DNA from: Neisseria weixii | GTDB lineage: Bacteria; Pseudomonadota; Gammaproteobacteria; Burkholderiales; Neisseriaceae | Reading direction: 5' to 3' | DNA: 64,000 nt | Assembly (NCBI RefSeq): GCF_002327085.1 | Contig: NZ_CP023429.1 | Coordinates: 930,001 to 994,000, forward strand | Part shown: one piece after another, positions 9,642-17,680 of the stretch | Layout of the letters: every line of letters starts with the position of its first letter | Position numbering within the stretch: the stretch's first letter is position 1 | The notes under the pieces: generated by a model | Told to the model about the DNA's origin: nothing | Database searches by the model: none | The model's input: only the letters and a program-made list of their open reading frames with translations | Made by a program: the position numbers and the translations under genes

Positions 9642-9675
9642 GGTTTTTCCTTAGGGCAAAATTGTTTCGGACGGC

Positions 9676-9963
9676 CTATTGATTGGTATTCGACATCAAA
9701 TTCAATAATTGTTGCGGTGGCAGCAGTAATTGATAGGCTGATACACCTAAGGCCGAAGCCATTTTTTCAATATTGGAAAGGGCGATATTCCAACGCTTGC
9801 GCTCTACTGCGGAAACGTAGGTCCGATCAAGGCCGCATTGACGGGCAAACTCTTCTTGCGACCAGCCTTTGTTAACACGAAACAGCCGCATATTATACGC
9901 AAGCACGGCGCGTAAGTCGTTTTCATCGGGCAATTCGGTTGGCGGTGTGAGTTTGTTGCTCAT
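9676..9963 (-). CDS. XRE-family helix-turn-helix regulator
   Basis: A 95-residue DNA-binding protein: an unstructured N-terminus of about 20 residues, then a Cro/C1-type HTH (about residues 26-82) with the classic WSQEEFARQCGLDRTYVSAVERKRWNIAL run. It resembles restriction-controller and small housekeeping regulators. It is encoded just upstream of glnD, probably in one transcript, and just downstream of the small RNA terminator. Its target is unknown; regulation of itself or of glnD is an inference from position only. Confidence 0.85.
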   Translation of the reverse strand: MSNKLTPPTELPDENDLRAVLAYNMRLFRVNKGWSQEEFARQCGLDRTYVSAVERKRWNIALSNIEKMASALGVSAYQLLLPPQQLLNLMSNTNQ

Positions 9964-10023
9964 GGTTTATCCTTTGTATTTGACATCACGGATTTTACTT
10001 CACATTTTTATAGAATAAAAGCC

Positions 10024-10141
10024 AAAAAAAAAAAAGGGGTGGCAAACATGGCCACACCCAAACACACACATCAAGAGGAAAGAGATAAAAGGTAATGAAA
10101 GCAAGTGGCTTCGGCGCTGTCGGCCTCTGCCTGAATTCGAT
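10024..10141 (-). ncRNA. aniS: FNR-activated Hfq-type small RNA, AniS/FnrS-like
   Basis: This gap contains a full small-RNA transcription unit on the minus strand. A perfect FNR box (10175-10188) and a TATAAT (10148-10153) place the start near 10141. The transcript ends in a GC stem (10036-10059) followed by twelve U residues (10035-10024), giving about 118 nt. Its middle holds a C/U-rich stretch (CUCUUUCCUCUU) of the kind that base-pairs with Shine-Dalgarno regions. In N. meningitidis the FNR-induced, Hfq-dependent sRNA AniS (FnrS in N. gonorrhoeae) lies, as I recall, near glnD and an HTH gene, which matches this context. The 62-residue frame overlapping it (9995-10183) has no ribosome site and begins inside the FNR box, so I do not call it a gene. 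Confidence 0.82.
10036..10059 (-). terminator. Rho-independent terminator of the small RNA
   Basis: On the minus strand GGGTGTGGC pairs with GCCACCC (a 2-base bulge) and is followed by a run of twelve T. This is the strongest U-tract terminator in the window, as expected for an Hfq-binding sRNA tail. Confidence 0.85.
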
Positions 10142-10147
10142 GAGTGA

Positions 10148-10188
10148 ATTATAGATGAAAATCATTTTTCGGTTTTGATTCAAATCAA
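10148..10188 (-). promoter_or_regulatory. FNR-dependent promoter of the small RNA
   Basis: TTGATTTGAATCAA (10175-10188) matches the FNR consensus TTGAT-N4-ATCAA at all ten specified bases. TATAAT lies at 10148-10153. The box centre falls about 40-42 bases before the predicted start, the class II activator position. There is no -35-like hexamer, as expected for an activator-dependent promoter. Confidence 0.85.
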
Positions 10189-10370
10189 GTTCGCCTTTTT
10201 TTTCTAAAAAGCGGTTTGAAAAAGAATTTTCCAGGTTTGATGCAAATAAAATAAAATATTAAGGAAATTTAATGGGTAATAATTTTAAAATATTAAAATT
10301 TTATTGGTTAAATAATCTATTTATAGAATGATAATGCTTATTTTTTAGATTTTTTATAAGGCGCTGTATT
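10189..10370. other. AT-rich intergenic stretch
   Basis: Between the FNR promoter and the reductase gene there are about 180 very AT-rich bases. I see no gene, strong hairpin or uptake sequence apart from a reverse copy at 10371. It may simply be upstream promoter DNA. Confidence 0.5.
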
Positions 10371-11377
10371 TCAGACGGCCTGAGTGAAAGCATCTGAATA
10401 AAATGCATCTTTAGGCAAACGACATTGAGCAGTGGATAAGGAAAATGCATGTTCAACCATGGCGGGTGCACCACAGGCATAGACTTCGTACCCGCTAAAA
10501 TCCGGATAATCGCGTGCAACTATATCCTGCACATAGCCGTAATCTCCTTGCCAATCTGGTGTGGGTGCTCTCAATACCGGTGTAAAATGTGAATGGTTCA
10601 GACGGCTTAAACAGTCTTGCGCTTCGCTCAAAGCATATAAATCATTCATTTCGCGAGCTCCCCAGTATAAATGTACGGTGCGTTGGCTTTGCTGGCGGAT
10701 AAGTTCGGCTAACATGCTGTGTATCGGTGCAAAGCCGGTACCGGTGGCCAAGAAAATAATCGGTTTGGCGCTGTCTTTTTTCAGACCGAATGTATCCAGC
10801 GGGCCTTTGATGCGTACGATGCCTTTTTCTTTTAATACGGGCGGCTGCCCGAAAATCATATTGCTGCACAAACCTTGTTTGCGATAGCGGATATGCAGTT
10901 CGATAAAGCCGCTCTGATTGGACGCATTGGCAATCGAATAGCTGCGTACATGATTGCCGGGAAGCAGTAAGTCAATGTATTGTCCGGCTGAAAATGAAAA
11001 TGTAGAAGATTTGGGCAGACCCAGGCGCAAGATGGCGACATTATGCTGAATGCGGATGTATTCAATGCGGGCAGGTAGGATTTTGACCGTTTGCGCGTGG
11101 GATTGTAGCCATCGATACGAATAGTGAGATCGCTTTGTGCGGTGGTGCAGCAAAGTAAAATTTTTCCCTACAATTTTTCTTGGGCCGGTAAGGCTTTTGC
11201 CGAATACTCGCTCATGGTCATTTCGCCGCTGATTAAATCGGCTTTGCACTGGCCGCAAATGCCGTTTTTACAAGAATGTGGCAAATTGAGATTTTGACGC
11301 GTGGCGGCGCTTAAGACGGTTTCATGGGAAGAAACATGGAAACGGGTTTCTTCGCCAAGGGTAACGGTGTGGCTCAT
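10371..11377 (-). pseudogene. 2Fe-2S ferredoxin / FAD-NAD(P)H reductase, disrupted
   Basis: Together the two frames give one protein of about 335 residues. The plant-type 2Fe-2S domain comes first (SCKNGICGQCKADLISGE, cysteines C-x4-C-x2-C, the fourth in LLCCTTAQSDL). A flavodoxin-reductase-like domain follows, with the FAD motif VRSYSIANAS and the NAD(P) motif FLATGTGFAPIHSML. This is the ascD/CDP-6-deoxyglucoseen-reductase-like type, an electron-transfer enzyme with unknown partner. The frame is broken twice: a TAG at 11168-11170 within otherwise good homology, and a one-base loss at the A run 11090-11092. The start chosen is MSHTVTLG (11377); MIMKYT (11395) is possible. The nonsense codon makes real inactivation more likely here than in the other frameshifted genes. 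Confidence 0.75.
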
Positions 11378-11394
11378 GGTGTATTTCATAATCA

Positions 11395-11427
11395 AGGCCG
11401 TCTGAAAGTGATTTTTTCAGACGGCCT
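11395..11427. terminator. Uptake-sequence hairpin after gatB
   Basis: AGGCCGTCTGAAA and its reverse complement with an 8-base loop, 34 bases beyond the gatB stop, likely ending the gat transcript. Confidence 0.65.
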
Positions 11428-11460
11428 GAGTTTATCTAAAAAGTCAGATCAGACGTGGTT

Positions 11461-12891
11461 TCAAGCCAATTTGGCTTTAATCAAATCCTGCACTTGCGCC
11501 GGATTAGCTTTACCTTTACTGGCTTTCATTACTTGGCCGACAATGGCATTTAAGGCTTTTTCGTTACCGGATTTGAATTGTTCAATCGCTTTGGCATTGT
11601 TGGCCAACACTTTATCAACCATCGCTTCAATGGCACCGGTATCGGTAATTTGTACCAAACCGTGTTTTTCAATAATTTGCTCGATACTTGATTCAGGCTC
11701 TGCCCACATCGCTTCAAAAGCTTTTTTCGCCAATTTGCTGCTTAAAGTGCCGTCTGAAATTTTCGCTACCAAGCTGGCCAAGCGCGTTGCGTTGATTGGG
11801 CTGTCGGCCAATTCCAAGCCTGCTTTGTTCAAAGTGGCGGCTAATTCGCCGTTCATCCAGTTGGCCACGAGTTTGCCTTGAGCTTTATCGCTTGCTGCTG
11901 ATTCAAAATAAGCAGCTTGGCTGCGCGAAGCAGTCAGCAAACGGGCATCGTATTCGCTCACGCCGTATTCCGCTACAAAACGCGCCGCCATTTCAGACGG
12001 CAATTCCGGCATGTCTTCTTTGGCTTTTTGCAGTTGCTCGTCTGAAATGATGATCGGCAACAAATCAGGGTCAGGGAAGTAGCGGTAGTCGTGGGCATCT
12101 TCTTTCAAACGCATCACGCGGGTTTCGCCTTTTTCCGGATCAAACAGCATGGTCGCCTGCTGCACCTTGCCGCCGTCTTCGATGATTTCGATCTGGCTTT
12201 CCACCTCATAATTGATGGCGGCTTCCAAAAAGCGGAATGAATTCAGGTTTTTAATTTCACGGCGCGTACCGAACTCGGCTTGGCCTTTCGGGCGCACAGA
12301 TACGTTGGCATCGACGCGGAACGAGCCTTCCGCCATATTGCCGTCACAAATATCCAGCCAAGTCACCAAGCTGTGCAAGGCTTTGGCATAGGCGACTGCT
12401 TCGGCAGCCGAACGCATTTCCGGCTCAGAAACCACTTCCAACAAAGGCGTACCGGCACGGTTTAAATCGATGCCGGTGGCGCCGTTCAAGCCTTCATGCA
12501 CCGATTTGCCGGCGTCTTCCTCCATGTGCGCACGGGTAACGTTGATGGTTTTGGCTTCATCACCGACCACGATTTCTAATTTGCCGTGTTCCACAATCGG
12601 CAAATCCAATTGGCTGATTTGATAGCCTTTGGGCAGGTCAGGATAGAAATAATTTTTGCGGTCGAACACGTTTTTCTGATTGATTTTCGCATCCAAAGCC
12701 AAGCCCAGCTTAATTGCCTTCGTCACAGCTTCACGGTTCATTACCGGCAGCACGCCCGGCAAGGCGCACTCCACTATGCTGGCGTGCGCGTTCGGCTCAG
12801 CACCGAAAGCAGTCGATGCGCCGCTGAAGATTTTCGATTTTGTGTTTAATTGGACGTGGATTTCCAGTCCGATTACGGTTTCCCAAGTCAT
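11461..12891 (-). CDS. gatB: Aspartyl/glutamyl-tRNA amidotransferase subunit B
   Basis: A full-length 476-residue GatB, the tRNA-binding kinase-like subunit of GatCAB, which converts Glu-tRNA(Gln) or Asp-tRNA(Asn) to the amide form. Signature text includes [20 protein letters not shown] at the start, [14 protein letters not shown], and the C-terminal YqeY-like tail ([29 protein letters not shown]). In most relatives gatB follows gatA directly; here about 2.7 kb of restriction-modification genes separate the two, all in the same direction, so gatB may depend on transcription through the cassette. Confidence 0.96.
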   Translation of the reverse strand: MTWETVIGLEIHVQLNTKSKIFSGASTAFGAEPNAHASIVECALPGVLPVMNREAVTKAIKLGLALDAKINQKNVFDRKNYFYPDLPKGYQISQLDLPIVEHGKLEIVVGDEAKTINVTRAHMEEDAGKSVHEGLNGATGIDLNRAGTPLLEVVSEPEMRSAAEAVAYAKALHSLVTWLDICDGNMAEGSFRVDANVSVRPKGQAEFGTRREIKNLNSFRFLEAAINYEVESQIEIIEDGGKVQQATMLFDPEKGETRVMRLKEDAHDYRYFPDPDLLPIIISDEQLQKAKEDMPELPSEMAARFVAEYGVSEYDARLLTASRSQAAYFESAASDKAQGKLVANWMNGELAATLNKAGLELADSPINATRLASLVAKISDGTLSSKLAKKAFEAMWAEPESSIEQIIEKHGLVQITDTGAIEAMVDKVLANNAKAIEQFKSGNEKALNAIVGQVMKASKGKANPAQVQDLIKAKLA

Positions 12892-12950
12892 AGGGGTCTT
12901 TCTAAATTAAGAAAATTCTGATCAAGAAATTATAATGTTTACCAAAAAGC

Positions 12951-13673
12951 TCAAATGGTTTGCTGCCTTTGTACATAATGAATAAACTCTTCCAAAGTGA
13001 GAACTTTGGTTTTACCAAACGTTCCGAAAGAATTTTTTGCATTTTTGGGTACAACTAAAGTTAGATTTTCGGCCGTCATTTCCCGTATCTGCTCATCGGA
13101 AATACCTTCCTGCAAAGTAAACAAATGCTTGTTCGGAATCCTGTCGGCCTCATTCAGCACTTGCCGCCAACGATCCTTACAGGTTGTTTTCGAGCCCAAC
13201 ATTGTCAATTTATCACTTGCAAAAATAAAAAAACCATTCTTATCCCTAGCATGATATTCAATACCTCCCGGAAAAAGAAAATCCGGTTTTTTATGCCCCT
13301 CGGTTTTTACCTGTTGAGAGAATTTTAATAAAAATTCTTTAAAAATATACGCCAAATGAAGCTCTAAAGACTTTCCGGCACGCGCTTTTCTGCGATTCGT
13401 AAATGAATTTGCATGATGGATGAAGCTATCTATATCGGAAATACTGGGCTTGATCTCATCAAAATTTCTTTTTTCAAAAAGGGCAAACAATTTATATTCT
13501 TTCGCAATCCACTGCATCAATACATCACTGGGTTTGCTTTTATCCAGAAAAATACCACTGCGTGCCAACTGCGCCATTTGTTCTGTTCTAGGAAAATCGG
13601 GAAATAGATTAAATAATGATACCTGTTCGTTTTCTATCTCTCGATTAGCTATAAATACCTCCCGGGTAAACAA
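12951..13673 (-). CDS. EcoRII-type restriction endonuclease, C-terminal catalytic part
   Basis: This frame carries the catalytic domain of an EcoRII-like enzyme (CCWGG family). RRKARAGKSLELHLAYIF, TEGHKKPDFLFPGG and the KTTCKDRWRQVLNEAD block are nearly identical to EcoRII; the PDFLFP and KTTCKDRW positions belong to its PD-(D/E)XK active centre. It also has KHLFTLQEGIS and LTLVVP. The apparent TTG start at 13673 overlaps the N-terminal part by 25 bases. Adding one G at 13661-13663 fuses both parts into a normal ~390-residue enzyme (EcoRII is 404), so the split may be a sequencing error. If real, a free catalytic domain would be notable, since isolated EcoRII-C is known to be more active than the whole enzyme. 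Confidence 0.88.
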   Translation of the reverse strand: MFTREVFIANREIENEQVSLFNLFPDFPRTEQMAQLARSGIFLDKSKPSDVLMQWIAKEYKLFALFEKRNFDEIKPSISDIDSFIHHANSFTNRRKARAGKSLELHLAYIFKEFLLKFSQQVKTEGHKKPDFLFPGGIEYHARDKNGFFIFASDKLTMLGSKTTCKDRWRQVLNEADRIPNKHLFTLQEGISDEQIREMTAENLTLVVPKNAKNSFGTFGKTKVLTLEEFIHYVQRQQTI

Positions 13674-14101
13674 CCTGTTTCTTCAATAAACCAATCAATA
13701 TCTTCATCAGCAGACAAAACAAAACCTTTGAATACCAGATCATCTTTTGACACTCGGCATAGAATCAGTAAAGATCCGCTATATTCATGGTTGAGAAATT
13801 CAAAGCCTCGACCAAAACCCGTAATCCGAGCTTCGTTCCGACTACCGTTACCGTAATATTTGAAATTACTGTTTGTTACCGTACCATCCTGCCATTCAAT
13901 TACTATCGGAACAGTCTGGTTTTCACCTTTAACACATTCGGTATCAAAAAGGTAGCCGGAAAAATGCTTTTGAATATAAAAGCCAGATTGATGACTACCT
14001 GTCGCGCCAACATCATTAGCGCGTATATATCTGCAATATACTGCTGTAGATCTCTCCGCAACTTCAACAACCTTAATAACCACATCACTCAACCCGCTCA
14101 T
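13649..14101 (-). CDS. EcoRII-type restriction endonuclease, N-terminal effector-binding part
   Basis: A 150-residue frame matching the EcoRII N-terminal domain, which binds a second CCWGG copy and autoinhibits the catalytic half. Visible matches are RANDVGATGSHQSGFYI (EcoRII: SANDTGATGGHQVGLYI), RNEARITGFGRGFEF (EcoRII NEKRITRWGRG) and the end DEDIDWFIEETGCLPG, after which EcoRII continues with the linker. The ATG at 14101 overlaps the methyltransferase TGA (ATGA), so translation is coupled. It runs into a stop at 13649 because of the frame change at 13661-13663. Confidence 0.88.
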   Translation of the reverse strand: MSGLSDVVIKVVEVAERSTAVYCRYIRANDVGATGSHQSGFYIQKHFSGYLFDTECVKGENQTVPIVIEWQDGTVTNSNFKYYGNGSRNEARITGFGRGFEFLNHEYSGSLLILCRVSKDDLVFKGFVLSADEDIDWFIEETGCLPGRYL

Positions 14102-15171
14102 TTAACTAGATTCCTTACTATATTTTCAGCAATGGCCTCTACCAACGGGACTGCAACGGAATTACCGAACTGTTTATATGCTGCAGTCTTGGAAACTGCA
14201 TCAATAACAAAACTTTCAGGATAACCCATCAGCCTAGCACACTCTCTCGGTGTTAGCCTGCGAGGATTCTTGCCCGATTGGGGAATTAGAATTTCCGAAC
14301 CGTCTTTATAGTATCTGGCAGATAGCGTTCTTGAAATACCCCTTAAATCCGCCAAACCAAATCCAAACCCGTTTCCTTTTGCCTTGTGCTTTTCTGCATA
14401 ATTTTGCAGATAGAGCCACAGCTTGTCGGACAAGGTAAAGGAATCATCCACATCATTATCTAAAATCTGATAAAGTTGCTGTTGACTATTCATAGGAGTT
14501 GGAAATTCGAAATCAATTTTTCCATCAAATTTCTGCTTATCAAAACCGACGATAAAAATCCGTTCTCTATTTTGAGGAACATAATATTTAGCATTCATAA
14601 CACGATAGAAAACCGAATAATCCAATGCCTCCAATGTTTCCCTAATAATCCTGAATGTATTACCTTTATCATGTGAAACCAGATTTTTAACATTTTCAAG
14701 AAAAAAGGCTTTAGGTCTGTGCCGACGAATGATATCTGCTACATCAAAAAAAAGAGTACCTTGAGTCTTATCCAGAAAGCCTGTTTCCCTGCCCAAACTT
14801 TTTTTCTTCGATACTCCAGCTATAGAAAAAGGCTGACAAGGGAATCCTGCGCACAATACATCGAATTTTCTAGGAATCCGATTTTTAGTTTCTTCTAAAG
14901 TAATATCACCAAACGGCACTTCGCCGAAATTGGCTTCATAAGTCTGCTTGGCTTTTTCGTCCCATTCGCTGGAAAAGACACACTCTCCGCCCAAATTCTG
15001 CATGGCAATACGGAAACCGCCGATACCTGCAAAAAGGTCGATAAAGGTAAACTTCTTTTTGTGCAAGGCCGTCTGAAAGGCTGTGCTGTTTTCAAACAGC
15101 TGATACTGTGCGGCACGTTTTTTCAGCTTGTTATTACTCTGATTTTCTTCTGCTGTTTGATAACTTTCCAT
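14098..15171 (-). CDS. DNA (cytosine-5) methyltransferase, Dcm/M.EcoRII type
   Basis: A 357-residue m5C methyltransferase. Motif I is FTFIDLFAGIGGFRIA, motif IV (catalytic Cys) is AGFPCQPFSIAG, motif VI is FLENVKNL, motif VIII is QNRERIFIVGF, and motif X is QFGNSVAVPLVEAIAENI. The variable region is short. Pairing with an EcoRII-type nuclease and a Vsr gene predicts CCWGG specificity. The frame is open to 15198, but the ATG at 15171 has AGGAAG eight bases upstream and starts MESYQT. It overlaps vsr by 38 bases and the nuclease by 4. An uptake sequence at 15066-15077 lies inside the gene (encoding FQTALH), so the gene has probably been in Neisseria for some time. Confidence 0.94.
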   Translation of the reverse strand: MESYQTAEENQSNNKLKKRAAQYQLFENSTAFQTALHKKKFTFIDLFAGIGGFRIAMQNLGGECVFSSEWDEKAKQTYEANFGEVPFGDITLEETKNRIPRKFDVLCAGFPCQPFSIAGVSKKKSLGRETGFLDKTQGTLFFDVADIIRRHRPKAFFLENVKNLVSHDKGNTFRIIRETLEALDYSVFYRVMNAKYYVPQNRERIFIVGFDKQKFDGKIDFEFPTPMNSQQQLYQILDNDVDDSFTLSDKLWLYLQNYAEKHKAKGNGFGFGLADLRGISRTLSARYYKDGSEILIPQSGKNPRRLTPRECARLMGYPESFVIDAVSKTAAYKQFGNSVAVPLVEAIAENIVRNLVK

Positions 15172-15574
15172 AAACTGCTTCCTGTATTTTTCCGGCAAAC
15201 ACCTGCGGATTTTTCGCGACCTCTTTTCCCCAAAAGCGCAAAACTTCCCAGCCTTCGGCTTTCAGACGGTTTGTTACTTCTTTATCCCGCCGCATGTTGC
15301 GTTCGATTTTGGCAACCCAGAATTCACGGTTTCCCTTAATCCTTGCCTTTTTGATCTCCCAATCCTTGCCGTGCCAGAATTCGCCGTCCACAAAAACAGC
15401 TACTTTGTATTTCTTAAAACTGAAATCGGGTTTTCCGAATACGGTTTTATTGTTTTTCCGGTAACGCAAACCAAGCTGCCACATGGCTTTTGCCAATAAA
15501 AGTTCGGGTTTCGTGCCTTTGCTTTTATTGGCCTGCATACATTTTCTGCGCTGTTCGGGATTTAATTTGTCCAT
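15134..15574 (-). CDS. vsr: Very short patch repair endonuclease Vsr
   Basis: A 146-residue Vsr family nuclease that nicks at T:G mismatches left by deamination of m5C. It has the N-terminal MDKLNPEQRRKCMQANKSKGTKPE, the catalytic region VFGKPDFSFKKYKVAVFVDGEFWHG with the metal-binding Asp and the WHG motif, and REFWVAKIERNMRRD. It is first in the cassette, followed by the methyltransferase with overlap. Its presence protects the genome from mutations caused by the neighbouring C5 methylase. Confidence 0.93.
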   Translation of the reverse strand: MDKLNPEQRRKCMQANKSKGTKPELLLAKAMWQLGLRYRKNNKTVFGKPDFSFKKYKVAVFVDGEFWHGKDWEIKKARIKGNREFWVAKIERNMRRDKEVTNRLKAEGWEVLRFWGKEVAKNPQVFAGKIQEAVYGKLSNSRRKSE

Positions 15575-15643
15575 ATCAGGTTTTCAGGCTGCCTGAAATT
15601 TTTCAGACGGCCTTTTCAGGTTTTCAGGCAGTCTGTATCACAA

Positions 15644-17087
15644 TCACACCGGCGATTTGGTATGCCAATCACTATTCTGCTGCATTTGATTAGCTACCCC
15701 CAAAATTTTGGTTTCGGTAAAGTAATTACCAATCAATTGCACGCCAATCGGCAGGGCGTCTGAACTGAAGCCTGCAGGCAGGGTCAGGGCGGGGAGGCCG
15801 GCGAGGTTGGCAGCGATGGTGTAAATGTCGCTTAGATAGGTTTCCACAGGTGTGGCATTGGCACCGATCTTCGGTGCGGCGGTCGGGGCGGTTGGAGCGA
15901 GAATGATGTCGCATTGGGCAAAGGCCGTCTGAAAATCATTCGCTACCAAGCGCCGCAGTTTTTGTGCTTTCAGGTAATAGGCATCGTAGTAACCGTGGCT
16001 CAAAACGTAAGTGCCGATCATGATGCGGCGCTTCACTTCGCTGCCGAAACCTTCGGCGCGGGTGTTGCTGTACATTTCTTCCAAATCGCCGAATTGGGCA
16101 GCACGGTGGCCGTAGCGTACGCCGTCGTAGCGTGACAAGTTGGTGCTGGCTTCAGCGGAAGTCAACACATAATAAGCCGGAATGGAAAGTTCGGTTTGCG
16201 GCAAGCTCACTTCCATCATTTCCGCGCCTTGTGCTTTTAATAAATCAATGGTGTTTGCAAGGCCGTCTGAACATCGGCGCTGTTGCCTTCGCCGAAATAT
16301 TCTTTCGGTAAGCCGACTTTCAGGCCTTTTAGCGGTTGGTTCAAATCGCGGGTGTAATCTTCTTTTTCACGTCCCAAACTGGTGGAATCGCGTTCGTCAA
16401 AGCCGGCCATGGCATTGAGCAGAAAGGCACAGTCTTCGGCGGTTTGCGCCATCGGGCCGGCTTGGTCGAAGCTCGACGCATAAGCCACCATGCCGAAACG
16501 GGAAACCACGCCGTAAGTCGGCTTGATGCCGGTGATGCCGCAATGCGATGAGGGTTGGCGGATGGAACCACCGGTATCGGAACCCAGCGCGGCAGGAGCC
16601 AAACGTGCGGCCACAACAGCTGCCGATCCGCCTGATGAGCCGCCTGGTGTGTGTGCGGTATTCCAAGGGTTGTGCGTGGCACCGTAGAATGAGGTTTCAT
16701 TGGTCGAACCCATGGCGAATTCGTCCATGTTGGTGCGGCCTAAGGTAACCATACCTTCATCGAGCAGGTTTTGCACCACGGTGGCGGTGTAAGGGGAAAC
16801 AAAGCTGTCGAGCATTTTCGACGAGCAGGCAGAACGCCAGCCTTGTTGCACAAAAATATCCTTATATGCAATCGGCACCCCGGTCAGCGAGGTGGCGTTA
16901 CCCGTGGCAATGCGGGCATCGGCGGCTTTGGCTTCAGCCAAGGTTAAGTCTTTATCCAAAGTGATGTAGCCGTTGATGGCCGGGTTTTGACATCGATGGC
17001 GGCAAGGTATTCCTGCGCGAGTTCGAAGGCAGAAATTTGCTTGGTTTGCAGTAATTTACTGGCTTGTTTTAAGGTATATTGAGGCAT
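15644..17087 (-). CDS. gatA: Glutamyl-tRNA amidotransferase subunit A (two frameshifts)
   Basis: An amidase-family GatA of about 480 residues, the glutaminase subunit that supplies ammonia to GatB. The start [21 protein letters not shown] is at 17087. The catalytic Ser-cisSer-Lys triad is visible: Lys in [10 protein letters not shown], the serines in [12 protein letters not shown] and [13 protein letters not shown]. The frame breaks twice: at 16985-16988 (AAAA where five A would restore [16 protein letters not shown]) and at 16254-16256 (AAA where four restore [16 protein letters not shown]). Both are one-base losses in A runs, and the gene should be essential, so I suspect sequencing error. 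It follows gatC and precedes vsr. Confidence 0.9.
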
Positions 17088-17108
17088 GGTGGTTTCCGAA
17101 TTTTGTGT

Positions 17109-17152
17109 TTCAGACGGCCTTTCGTTTGAAATTTATACAGGCCGTCTGAAAA
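17109..17152. repeat. Facing uptake sequences between gatC and gatA
   Basis: TTTCAGACGGCCT and AGGCCGTCTGAAA flank an 18-base loop in the gatC-gatA gap. There is no U-tract on the minus strand, so termination inside this operon is unlikely. Confidence 0.5.
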
Positions 17153-17157
17153 TAAAT

Positions 17158-17447
17158 TTATTCTTCGATGACTTGCGGTACAATGTATAAACGATTGCGC
17201 ACTTCAGGCGCAACAGCTTGGTATTCGGCAGCGTGGTCGCTTTCGGTAACGCGATCCTCACGTAGGCGCAGCGCGACTTCATGCGGGTGTGCCATTGGAT
17301 CAACACCATCGGTATCCACGTTTTGCATTTTTCAACCATGGCGAAAATGTCGTTTAATTCCTTTAAGGTTTGCGTTTGTTCTTCGTTGGTTAAACGCAAA
17401 CGGGAAAGCTTGGCAATTTTTTCCACATCGTTTAAGGTTAAAGCCAT
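17158..17447 (-). CDS. gatC: Glutamyl-tRNA amidotransferase subunit C (frameshifted)
   Basis: The small GatC subunit, about 96 residues, which wraps GatA and GatB together. It begins [23 protein letters not shown] and ends [13 protein letters not shown] at 17158. The frame breaks at 17328-17332, where an A run on the coding strand is one base short; restoring it gives [21 protein letters not shown], the normal family text. Without the correction, translation runs on in the wrong frame to 17133. It is first in the gatC-gatA-(cassette)-gatB cluster. Confidence 0.88.
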
Positions 17448-17680
17448 AAAATGTCCTTGTCTGATAGCAAATCTAACCTTTATAGGGTATCATTGCGCCC
17501 ATCTTCAAATGAAAATGAAGAATTATAACCGAAAACCCATCAGGGTGGCATGGTGATTTTGGGACGGCTTGGTTTTATTTATGTAATAACAGCAGGCCGT
17601 CTGAATTGCTGTGTCTGTATTCTGAGAAGATTATTTAAAATAACACGCTAGGGCGGTTGCCCGAGATTTCAGGTATTTTC

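Noticed and set aside
9995..10183. 62-codon open frame on the minus strand
   Set aside because: It begins with TTG inside the FNR box, has no ribosome site, and overlaps the small RNA from promoter to terminator. I treat the locus as non-coding.
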